DNA of 56,281 nt from Planctomycetota bacterium (lineage in GTDB: Bacteria; Planctomycetota; Phycisphaerae; UBA1845), in NCBI GenBank assembly GCA_016860685.1, contig BOJX01000008.1, positions 1 to 56,281 on the forward strand, written 5' to 3'. The notes beneath the pieces were generated by a model. The model saw only the letters and a list, made by a program, of their open reading frames with translations, made no database searches and was not told the DNA's origin. Position numbers and translations under genes: made by a program. Of this stretch, positions 28,842-37,612 are shown in pieces (the first letter of the stretch is position 1; each line of letters starts with the position of its first letter).

Positions 28842-31049
28842 TCAGCGTGAGTCGCGGCCGCGACGACTGACGACGACGCGAATCTCGTGGTAAGGCACGT
28901 CGCCGCCCAGTGCTTCGTGGACCGGCTTGAGTCGCCGGTCGCCGAGCCGGTCGGCTTCGCGTTCGATCCGCGCGACGGTTTCCGGCGCAATCCAGGGATC
29001 CAGCGGCGCGTCTTCGCGCGCCGCGAACTCGGCGAGATATCCCCAGACCGTGCTCTCTGCGCGGCACATCTCCTCCGCGACCCGCGCGACGGACCAGCCT
29101 TTGCGGAAGAGGCGCGCCGCGACCTCCGGCAGCGGACCGGAGCGGCGCGGACGTGACTCGCCCGACGGGCTTTCCGGACGAACGTCCCGGGTCAGACCGT
29201 GTTCGCGGCAATGCGCGTCGATGATCCGCAGCAGATCCTCACCGAACTCTCCCTGCTTCCGCTCGCCGATGCCGCTGACTTGCAAGAGCGACGCCGCCGA
29301 GGAAGGTCGCCTTCGGGCCAACTCGCGCAGCGTTGTATCTCCGAAGATGACGAACGCCGGCACCGCGCGGCGGACCGCGGTCTCGCGCCGCCAGCCCCGC
29401 AACGCCTCGAACAATCCGGGATCAACGCCCGCCCAGGCGTCGCCCGCGTCCTGCGCAGCGTGCGTTGTGTTCGAGGACGATCGCCACAGCCGGACCTCCT
29501 GCTGACCGCGCAGCACGCGCCACGACGCTTCGTTAAGTCGCACGACGGGCTTGTCCTCGCCGACGCGGCTGAGCATCCCCTGATCAAGGAGCTGGTAGGC
29601 GAACTGGGTCAATTCCTGCGGATCCTCAGTCTTCAGGAGGGCGTAAGTCGAGAGCCGGTCGTGACCGTTGCGACGGATCGCCTCAGTGTTCGCGCCGCGC
29701 AGAACGTCGACGACGTAACGCACGCCGAAGCGCTCCCCGACCCGGCAAACGCAGGAGAGAATCTTCTGGGCCAGCACGGTGGCGCCGCTGACCTCCTCGT
29801 GCTCGGTGAGGCAGATGTCGCATGCTCCGCAGTTGCCCCGGGGGTATTCCTGGTCGAAGTACTCGGACAATTGTCGGTGGCGGCACCGGCCTGGAGCGCA
29901 GTAGTCCCGCATGTGCCTCAGGAGCGCGACGTGATGCTGAATGACGGAATCCGGCGCGCCGGTTTCGGCGGCGCTGCGCGTTATCAACCCCTCCCAGCGG
30001 AACACGTCGGCGGCCGAGTAAAGGAGGACGCACTCAGCCTCAAGGCCGTCCCGGCCTGCGCGCCCGGTTTCCTGCTGATAATGCTCGATCGACTTGGGCA
30101 TCGACGCGTGAATGACGCAGCGCACGTCGCTGCGGTCGATGCCCATCCCGAAGGCGACGGTGGCGACGACGACATCCAGCGCTTCCGATGCAAAGCGGTC
30201 CTGAACCCGACGCCGGTCGCCCGCGCTCATGCCCGCGTGATAGGCGGCGACGCGGTGGCCGAGCGTGCGAAGCTCGGCGGCGGTCACGTCCGTCTCCTTC
30301 CGGGTCATGCAGTACACGATCGACGCCTGCTTCGCGTGCCGGCGCAGGATCGCATCCGCCTGCTCGACGGCGCGCGTGCGCGGGATGACCCGGTAGGTGA
30401 GGTTCGGACGGTCGAAGCATCCGACGAGCAGGCTCGGGTCTTGCAGCCCCAGTTGGGCGACAATGTCGTCGCGGACGCGGCGCGTCGCGGTGGCCGTGAA
30501 GGCGTGGATCGCCGCCGAAGGAAAGCGATCCCGGATCATCCGCAACTGGCGGTACTCGGGGCGGAAGTCATGCCCCCAGTGACTGACGCAATGCGCCTCG
30601 TCGATCGCGAAATGTCCGACCGGGAACCGTGCGAGCCAGCCGCTGAAGAACTCAGAGAGCAACTTCTCGGGCGACACAAAGAGGAGGCGGCACTGTCCGG
30701 AGGCGACCTGTCGCTCGGTTTCTCTGCGTTCATCCGCGTTCAGGGCACTGTTCAGCGCCGCGGCAGGGTATCCGCAGGCGCGCAAGGCGTCCACCTGATC
30801 CTTCATCAGGCTGATCAGGGGGGAGACGACCACGCTCATCCGCCCGGAAACCAGCGGCGGAACCTGATAACAAAGCGACTTTCCGCCCCCGGTCGGCATG
30901 ACGACCAGCGCGTCCCGTCCGGCGAGCGCGGCGTCGATCGCCTCGGCCTGGAGCGGGCGAAGACGATCAAACCCCCACGTTCGGCGCACGTGCGCCATCA
31001 CGTTGTGTTCCGGCGACGGACGCGCGGCGGGCTGAACGATCGCATTCAT
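28842..31049 (-). CDS. recQ: ATP-dependent DNA helicase RecQ (with RQC/HRDC and extra C-terminal HTH-like region)
   Basis: VVMPTGGGKSLCYQVPPLV, FAIDEAHCVSHWGHDFRPEYRQL, VIHASMPKSIEHYQQETGRAGRDG, C-x-n-C zinc-binding CGACDIC. Confidence 0.94.
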   Translation of the reverse strand: MNAIVQPAARPSPEHNVMAHVRRTWGFDRLRPLQAEAIDAALAGRDALVVMPTGGGKSLCYQVPPLVSGRMSVVVSPLISLMKDQVDALRACGYPAAALNSALNADERRETERQVASGQCRLLFVSPEKLLSEFFSGWLARFPVGHFAIDEAHCVSHWGHDFRPEYRQLRMIRDRFPSAAIHAFTATATRRVRDDIVAQLGLQDPSLLVGCFDRPNLTYRVIPRTRAVEQADAILRRHAKQASIVYCMTRKETDVTAAELRTLGHRVAAYHAGMSAGDRRRVQDRFASEALDVVVATVAFGMGIDRSDVRCVIHASMPKSIEHYQQETGRAGRDGLEAECVLLYSAADVFRWEGLITRSAAETGAPDSVIQHHVALLRHMRDYCAPGRCRHRQLSEYFDQEYPRGNCGACDICLTEHEEVSGATVLAQKILSCVCRVGERFGVRYVVDVLRGANTEAIRRNGHDRLSTYALLKTEDPQELTQFAYQLLDQGMLSRVGEDKPVVRLNEASWRVLRGQQEVRLWRSSSNTTHAAQDAGDAWAGVDPGLFEALRGWRRETAVRRAVPAFVIFGDTTLRELARRRPSSAASLLQVSGIGERKQGEFGEDLLRIIDAHCREHGLTRDVRPESPSGESRPRRSGPLPEVAARLFRKGWSVARVAEEMCRAESTVWGYLAEFAAREDAPLDPWIAPETVARIEREADRLGDRRLKPVHEALGGDVPYHEIRVVVSRRGRDSR

Positions 31050-31171
31050 GCGCGGAAGCGTAACGTGCGCCCTTGGCGGAGTTCAAGAGGCGGGCCGAAA
31101 ATAATGCGAACGTCAGGAGCGGCGAGGTTTCTTGACCGATCGCCGCAACGTCAGCATCCTGCGCGTCAGTC

Positions 31172-33502
31172 ATGCAGGCACGAGGATCGGAAAGTCCATC
31201 GGGGTGGCTCTGGTCGGAATCCCCGCAGCAGGATCGCACGGGAGTCGTCGCGGAAGTTGCGCCGATCGTTCCGCAGCTCCGCACGTATTCGTTCTCCGTC
31301 CCCGAGGCGCTTGTTCCGCGCATTCGGCTGGGGCAGCGAGTGCGGGTCGGTCTGGGGCGCGGCGCGCGACCGACGCCGGGCTTCGTCGTCGGGCTGACTC
31401 GAGAGCCGATCCGGACGACGCTGCGCCCCGTGCTCGAGTTGATCGACGAGGAGACGTATCTTGACGCGGACCTGCTTGCGCTGGGGCGGCGGCTGGCCGC
31501 TCATTATGTGACGGCGCCCGGCCTTGTGCTGAAGGCGATGGCGCCGGAGGCGGTGCGGAAAGAGCGCGGATTGCGCGTGACACGCTTCGTGAGACGGGGA
31601 GAACGAACGCCGGGCGGCGAGACAGGCGAGGCGGAAGGTTCTTCGTCCGATCGCCGCGCCCGCCTGACTCCGCAGCGCCGGGCTGTCCTTGAAGCGCTGG
31701 ATCAGGCCGGTGCGGAGATCCCGGTGGACGCCCTGCGCGAACGCGTCGGCGTCTCGGACGCGGTGCTGCGGTCGATGGCGCGGGACCGCTGGATTGAGGT
31801 TGTTCGGCGCAAAGCGCTTTCGCCGGCGGAGGGTAGCGCTGCGCCGCTTCCCCGTATCCCGGATTGTACACTCACCGACGCACAATCCGACGCGGTAGGG
31901 GCGGTCGTTTCGCACATTGAGCGGGGAGGCTTCTTCGTCACGCTCCTTCACGGCGTCAGCGGAAGCGGGAAGACGGAGGTCTACGTTCATGCGATCCGCG
32001 CGGCGGTCGCGAGAGGAAGGCAGGCGATCCTGCTCGTGCCGGAAATTGTGCTCACGACGCAGCTCGTCGGCCGCCTGGCCTCGCGGTTTGACCGCGTCGC
32101 GGTGATGCACAGCGGGCTGACCGAGGCGCAGCGCTCCGTGACGTGGAGGCGGATCGCCGCCGGAGACGCTGACGTCGTGATCGGAACGCGCAGCGCGGTG
32201 TTCGCGCCCTGCCCGCGGCTGGGGCTGATCTGCGTGGATGAGGAGCAGGAGTCCAGCTACAAGAACCTTCAATCTCCCCGGTTTCACGTGCGCGACGCGG
32301 CGATCATGCGCGGGCATCAGCTCGGCGTCGTCGTCGTGCTCGGGTCGGCGACGCCGTCGCTGGAGACGTGGTTTAACAGTACGTCGCGGCGGGAATACAC
32401 GCGCGTGATCTTGCCGCGCCGGGTCGCGGACCGTCGGATGCCCGAGATGTCCGTAGTGGACATGAACGTCGAAGCGCAAGCGCTGGGACGCGAGAACATC
32501 GTATTCTCCCGCCTCCTTGAGCGCAAGCTTCGGGAGACGTTGGAGCGCGGCGAGCAGAGTCTGCTGCTGCTGAACCGGCGAGGTTATGCGACGCGGTTGT
32601 GGTGTCCGCAGTGCCGGCAGTCGGTGCAGTGTCCGCGCTGCAGCCTGCCGCTGATCGCGCATGAGGCGCGGGGGCAGGCGGTCTGTCATCACTGTTACAG
32701 CCGCCTTGATCTTCCCCGAAGCTGTCCCAGCGTCGGATGCGGCGGCGCCCTGATCCGCGTGGGGCTGGGGACGCAAAAGGTCGAGGAAGCGCTGAAGACG
32801 CACTTCCCGGAGGCTCGCATCCGGCGAGCGGACAGCGACACGATGCATCATCGCGACGAGTACGTGCGCCTCGTCGAGGACGTCGAAAGCCGCCAGGTGG
32901 ACATTCTGCTGGGCACGCAGATGATCGCAAAAGGGCTGGACTTTCCCTTTGTGTCGCTGGTGGGCGTGCTGGCCGCCGAGAGCATCACCGCGACGGCGGA
33001 CTTCCGGAATCAGGAGCGTTATTTTCACCTGATGACGCAGGTCGCAGGGCGCGCCGGGCGCGGCGACCTTCCGGGCGAGGTGATCGTGCAGACAACGTTG
33101 CCGCAACTGCCGGCGCTGACGTTCGCGCGTCGGGGTGATTACGAGGCGTTCGCGGAGCATGAGCTGCTGATGCGCGCCCGCCTTGGATACCCGCCTTTCC
33201 GGAGACTTGCGCGCGGGGTTGTCACACATGCGCGGGAGGAGACCGCGCTGGCGCACGCGCAAACGCTGGCGACCGCTTTGCGCGAGGAGATTGTGCGGTC
33301 CGGCGCGTCGGAGGCTGATGTTCTGGGTCCGGCGCCCTGCGCACGCCTGCGTCTGCGCGACCGCTACCGGTATGAGTTCCTGCTGCGGGCGTCCTCCGCG
33401 ACGGACCTTCAGACGCTTCTTGCCGGACTTCAGACGGATCCTGCGGTCCGCGCCGCGCGGCGCGGGATGATCATCGACGTGGACCCGGTGAACTTCGACT
33501 GA
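31172..33502 (+). CDS. priA: Primosomal protein N' (replication restart helicase PriA)
   Basis: LLHGVSGSGKTEVYVHAI, ICVDEEQESSYK, zinc motifs LWCPQCRQSVQCPRCSLPL and VCHHCYSRLDLPRSCPSVGC, ILLGTQMIAKGLDFPFVSLVGV, TQVAGRAGRG. Confidence 0.93.
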   Translation: MQARGSESPSGWLWSESPQQDRTGVVAEVAPIVPQLRTYSFSVPEALVPRIRLGQRVRVGLGRGARPTPGFVVGLTREPIRTTLRPVLELIDEETYLDADLLALGRRLAAHYVTAPGLVLKAMAPEAVRKERGLRVTRFVRRGERTPGGETGEAEGSSSDRRARLTPQRRAVLEALDQAGAEIPVDALRERVGVSDAVLRSMARDRWIEVVRRKALSPAEGSAAPLPRIPDCTLTDAQSDAVGAVVSHIERGGFFVTLLHGVSGSGKTEVYVHAIRAAVARGRQAILLVPEIVLTTQLVGRLASRFDRVAVMHSGLTEAQRSVTWRRIAAGDADVVIGTRSAVFAPCPRLGLICVDEEQESSYKNLQSPRFHVRDAAIMRGHQLGVVVVLGSATPSLETWFNSTSRREYTRVILPRRVADRRMPEMSVVDMNVEAQALGRENIVFSRLLERKLRETLERGEQSLLLLNRRGYATRLWCPQCRQSVQCPRCSLPLIAHEARGQAVCHHCYSRLDLPRSCPSVGCGGALIRVGLGTQKVEEALKTHFPEARIRRADSDTMHHRDEYVRLVEDVESRQVDILLGTQMIAKGLDFPFVSLVGVLAAESITATADFRNQERYFHLMTQVAGRAGRGDLPGEVIVQTTLPQLPALTFARRGDYEAFAEHELLMRARLGYPPFRRLARGVVTHAREETALAHAQTLATALREEIVRSGASEADVLGPAPCARLRLRDRYRYEFLLRASSATDLQTLLAGLQTDPAVRAARRGMIIDVDPVNFD

Positions 33503-34514
33503 CGCGTCGCGCCGCCTTGCCCCGGGGCGCGGACCTGGCGCGAGAGGCGGGCTTCGTGCGGGTGGCCGATGTCGGGGCGTTCTCGATCAGCCGCCGGGCG
33601 GTGTCCCACGTGATCCAGTTCTCGAACCAGTAAACGAGGTTCTTCCAGCGCCCGTATCCGGCGTAGATGTCCTCGACCGCCGCACGCGAGGCGCGGCGCC
33701 CCGACAGATGCGTGCGGGAAACGTGCGCGAGCGTCGCCGAGTCGATCGACAGATGATCGTGATGCCCGAGCATCGAGAGAAGGAAGCCGGCCGTGGCGGG
33801 TCCGACGCCGCGCAGCGCGAGGATTCTCTTGCGCAACGGCTTGGTCGGGATCGTGCGGGCGAGGTCGTCGAGGGCTTCAAGATCACACTCGCCTGACAGT
33901 TGCTCGGCGCAGAGTCTGAGGATCGAGTCGGCGCGGTATCCGATCCGGGCGACGCCGATGAGGTAGTCGCGCCCGGCGCGCAGAATCTCGCGGCAGCGGG
34001 GCCAGGCATTCAGGCTGCGGAAATGCGGGAACACGGGTCCGAGCTGGGCGATCCGGTTGATCATCTTGACGGCCTGCGTCCAGTTTACGTTCGTGGCGCA
34101 GACGGCCTTGAGCACGTTTTCGGACATCGCCCTGGCGCGAAGGAGCCGGCCGGCGCCGATGCGCGGGACGACGTGCAAGGCGGGATGCGAACGACAAAGC
34201 TCATGAAACTCGGCAAGGTCTTGATCAAGCCCGAGCATGACGCGCAGGTCGTCGCGGACCCCCGGAACCTCCTCACGCGAGACGTTGCGCCCCTCGACGT
34301 CGACGCGCAGAAGCACGCGATCCCCGCCCGACCGCTCACGCTCGCTCACGCTGATCCGGCGGACTTCGTCGCCGAAGCGAGACATGACTTGAAAGCACGC
34401 CCCCCCCTGCGACCACGACATCGGGGCGCACTCATGCCACCCGTGTGACAAGACCGTCGCCGCCAGGGAGAAGCTCCCCGGCGCCTCAAGCGTCAAAGTT
34501 CGCAGTTGCGTCAT
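33471..34514 (-). CDS. HhH-GPD superfamily DNA glycosylase (3-methyladenine/endonuclease III-like)
   Basis: NWTQAVKMINRIAQLGP, LRGVGPATAGFLLSMLGHHDHLSIDSATL (HhH-GPD with catalytic Asp). Confidence 0.8.
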   Translation of the reverse strand: MTQLRTLTLEAPGSFSLAATVLSHGWHECAPMSWSQGGACFQVMSRFGDEVRRISVSERERSGGDRVLLRVDVEGRNVSREEVPGVRDDLRVMLGLDQDLAEFHELCRSHPALHVVPRIGAGRLLRARAMSENVLKAVCATNVNWTQAVKMINRIAQLGPVFPHFRSLNAWPRCREILRAGRDYLIGVARIGYRADSILRLCAEQLSGECDLEALDDLARTIPTKPLRKRILALRGVGPATAGFLLSMLGHHDHLSIDSATLAHVSRTHLSGRRASRAAVEDIYAGYGRWKNLVYWFENWITWDTARRLIENAPTSATRTKPASRARSAPRGKAARRVSRSSPGPRR

Positions 34515-34815
34515 GCGTGCGAAGAATACCCGACATGATCCGAACTTCCAGGAAAGCGCCGCGTGGAGTCGGGTGGACGTTCGTTTGAGCCGAAGCGCAC
34601 GGCGCGGCGACGGGGTTCCGCCGGGAACGTTAAGGCGGGGCGCAGTTCCTGCGTGTTTCCTCCTTTGAGGTCGTGCGCCGGATGAGAGCGGGCCGGAAGG
34701 CGCCCCGCGACAGGCGCCGGGGAGTATCCGCCTCCGACAGTTACGGGTGGCGCGGGATCGACCCACCCGCAGCGCGGTTCACCTCGGCGATTGCGGAAAC
34801 CGATGCCCTTGTTGC

Positions 34816-35490
34816 ATGAACACCTCGGCAGGAAAGGACGCCGGCGCCGCATTTCGAGCGGGTTTGCGCCGTCGAGGAGCGTGGTGGGTGGCGACCGGAG
34901 CAGCGGTCTGGGCGACGGTTCTTTTTTTCGGCGGCAAGCGGATTGTCGAGTACGCCGCCAGACCCGGTTCGTCCGCCGCGCCGGACATGTACTGGCCGGC
35001 GGGGTCGCGGATTGCTCACCCGGCGGACCGGCTGGCGCTGCTGATGTTTCTGCATCCGAAATGTCCTTGCAGCCGGGCGAGCCTGTCCAACCTGGAGCGG
35101 ATCTTGTCGTTCGGAGCCTCGCGCGTGCGTTGCACGGTCGTTTTCGTATGCCCCGAATCTTTGTCGGAGAGCTGGCGAGACAGTGATCTGGTCGGCAAGT
35201 GCCGGGTGATCGCGGGATTGAGCGTCATGTTCGATGACGGGGGTGCGGAGGCTCGTCGCTTCGGGGCGACGACGTCCGGTCACGTGCTGATGTATGACGC
35301 CCGAGGCAGGCTGCTTTTCAGCGGCGGATTAACGCCGGCGAGAGGGCACGAAGGCGACTCGTCGGGGATGGACGCGGTGCGTGCGTTGATCAGCGGCGCC
35401 ACGCCGGTCAGTGTGATGACGCCGGTCTTCGGATGTCCGCTTTTTGAGCCTGAGTCGGCGGCGGGGCTTGGGACGGGAGCGGAGGAATGA
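34816..35490 (+). CDS. RedB-like thioredoxin-fold/thiol membrane protein
   Basis: N-terminal TM; LLMFLHPKCPCSRASLSNLERIL, GHVLMYDARGRLLFSGGLTPARGHEGDSSG, VFGCPLF. Confidence 0.6.
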   Translation: MNTSAGKDAGAAFRAGLRRRGAWWVATGAAVWATVLFFGGKRIVEYAARPGSSAAPDMYWPAGSRIAHPADRLALLMFLHPKCPCSRASLSNLERILSFGASRVRCTVVFVCPESLSESWRDSDLVGKCRVIAGLSVMFDDGGAEARRFGATTSGHVLMYDARGRLLFSGGLTPARGHEGDSSGMDAVRALISGATPVSVMTPVFGCPLFEPESAAGLGTGAEE

Positions 35491-37508
35491 ACGCAAGCCC
35501 GAACATAATGACGTCATCCTGTCTCATGCCGCCGTCGCCGGAGATGGAGGCGCGGACGAACGAGATCTTTGCGAGCAGCCGCCGGTCGAACTTCCAGCGG
35601 ACGGACCGGTTTTTCGCGGTGCTGATGCTGGTGCAGTGGCTGGGGGGGATCGCCGCGGCGTTGCTCATCTCGCCCCGCACCTGGGTCGGGGCTTACAGCG
35701 ACGTACACATTCACGTCCAGGCGGCGGTTTTTCTGGGCGGGGCCGTCGCGGCGTTTCCCATCCTGCTGGCGTGGTTGCGACCGGGAGAAGCTTCGACGCG
35801 GCACGTGATCGCGGTGGGGCAGATGTTGTCCTCCGCGTTACTGATCCACCTGACCGGCGGCCGGATCGAGACGCATTTCCACGTTTTCGGATCGCTGGCG
35901 TTTCTTGCGTTCTACCGGGAGGTCAGCGTCCTCGTGACGGCGACGGTCGTGGTCGCGGCGGATCACTGGATGCGCGGACTTTACTTTCCGCAGTCGGTAT
36001 ACGGCGTGTTGACGGTGGACCGGTGGCGCTGGTTCGAACATGCGGGATGGGTGGTCTTCGAAGGCGTGATCCTCGTCCTGTATTGTCGCCGCGGGCGGAT
36101 CGAGATGCGTCGCATCGCCTCGCAGCAGGCGCAACTGGAGTCGACCAACCGGATCATCGAGGCGGAAGTCGCGCAGCGCACGGCGGACCTCGCCGCCGGG
36201 GAGGCGCGTCTGCGGATGTACGCCGCGTCGCTGGAGTCGGCCAACTCGGCGCTGGCGGAGGGGAAAGCTCAGTTGGAACGAAAGCAGCGGGAGCTGGAGG
36301 AACTCAACGCGGCGCTGGAGCAGGCGACGCGCGAAGCCCGTGCCGCTTCGGAGGCGAAAAGCGCGTTCCTCGCCAACATGAGCCACGAGATCCGCACGCC
36401 GATGACCGCGATCCTCGGTTTCGGCGACCTTCTCGTGGACGCCGAGCACAACGCCTCCGACCGGCTTAATTACGTCAACATCATCCGCCGCAACGGACAG
36501 CATCTGCTGATGCTGATCAACGACATCCTCGACCTGTCGAAGATCGAAGCGGGCATGATGAAGGTGGAGCGCACGTTGATGAACCCCGGCCGCGTGCTGG
36601 CGGACGTCGCCGCGTTGTTCGGCGAGCGCGCCTCGGAGAAAGGCATCCGCCTCGACGTCCACCTGGACGGACCGGTTCCGGAGCGGATCGTCAGCGATCC
36701 GGTGCGCGTGAAGCAGGCGCTGGTGAACCTCGTGGGCAACGCGATCAAGTTCACGTCGGCCGGCGGCGTGACGGTGCGTCTCGGATTCGAGGCGTCGCGC
36801 GGCGCCGTCGTCTATCATGTGACCGACACCGGTCCGGGCATCCCCGCGGAGGTGCAGGCGCGTTTGTTCGAACCTTTTGTGCAGGCGGACGCGTCCACGA
36901 CGCGGCGGTTCGGGGGCACGGGGCTGGGGCTGACGATCAGCCGGGCGCTCGCCCGAATGTTGGGCGGGGACTTGACGCTGGAAAGCCGCCCCGGTTCCGG
37001 CAGCACGTTCTCGCTGCGGATCGACGCGGGCGACGTGTCCGGCGCGCCGATGCTGACTTCGCTGGAATCGGCGCGGGCTGAACTGGAATCCGCGACGGCG
37101 TCGCGGCGCCTTCCGCGCCTCCACGGGCGCATCCTCCTGGTTGAAGACGGGCCGGACAATCAGCGCCTGATCCGCGGCATCCTCCGTCGGGCCGGCGCGG
37201 AGGTGGAGCTTGCCGAGAACGGCGCGGACGGCGTAGACACAGCGCTGAAAGCGCGTGAAGAAGGACGCCCTTATGACGTCATTCTGATGGACATGCAGAT
37301 GCCCGTGATGGACGGGTACACCGCCGCGGTGGAGCTTCGGGCGCGCGGGTACCCAGGCCAGATCGTCGCCCTCACCGCGCACGCGATGAGCGGAGAATGT
37401 CAGAAGTGCATCGACGCCGGATGCGATCACTTCCTTTCAAAGCCGATCACGCGGGAAGGACTTCTACGGGAAGTGGCTGAGCGTCTCGCGTTCGTGGCGC
37501 AGATTTGA
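35487..37508 (+). CDS. Membrane hybrid sensor histidine kinase with C-terminal receiver
   Basis: N-terminal multi-TM domain; H-box AFLANMSHEIRTPMTAILGF; HATPase DTGPGIPAEVQARLFEPFVQ and GGTGLGLTISRALA; receiver ILLVEDGPDNQRLIRGIL...ILMDMQMPVMDG. Confidence 0.93.
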   Translation: MNASPNIMTSSCLMPPSPEMEARTNEIFASSRRSNFQRTDRFFAVLMLVQWLGGIAAALLISPRTWVGAYSDVHIHVQAAVFLGGAVAAFPILLAWLRPGEASTRHVIAVGQMLSSALLIHLTGGRIETHFHVFGSLAFLAFYREVSVLVTATVVVAADHWMRGLYFPQSVYGVLTVDRWRWFEHAGWVVFEGVILVLYCRRGRIEMRRIASQQAQLESTNRIIEAEVAQRTADLAAGEARLRMYAASLESANSALAEGKAQLERKQRELEELNAALEQATREARAASEAKSAFLANMSHEIRTPMTAILGFGDLLVDAEHNASDRLNYVNIIRRNGQHLLMLINDILDLSKIEAGMMKVERTLMNPGRVLADVAALFGERASEKGIRLDVHLDGPVPERIVSDPVRVKQALVNLVGNAIKFTSAGGVTVRLGFEASRGAVVYHVTDTGPGIPAEVQARLFEPFVQADASTTRRFGGTGLGLTISRALARMLGGDLTLESRPGSGSTFSLRIDAGDVSGAPMLTSLESARAELESATASRRLPRLHGRILLVEDGPDNQRLIRGILRRAGAEVELAENGADGVDTALKAREEGRPYDVILMDMQMPVMDGYTAAVELRARGYPGQIVALTAHAMSGECQKCIDAGCDHFLSKPITREGLLREVAERLAFVAQI

Positions 37509-37612
37509 TGCCCTTCTGATCCGCGATCCGCATCTACCTGACCCCGCGCCGGCGCCCTCATCCACGACGGGGGTTCGTCCCGCCTCGCATTGCGGGTCTC
37601 CGCCTGCGTTGT

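Noticed and set aside
29199-31397. 732-aa plus-strand ORF
   Set aside because: Antisense to recQ; Arg/His/Ala-rich shadow ORF typical of GC-rich coding DNA, no family motifs.
35838-37430. 530-aa minus-strand ORF
   Set aside because: Antisense to the hybrid histidine kinase, which has clear motifs.
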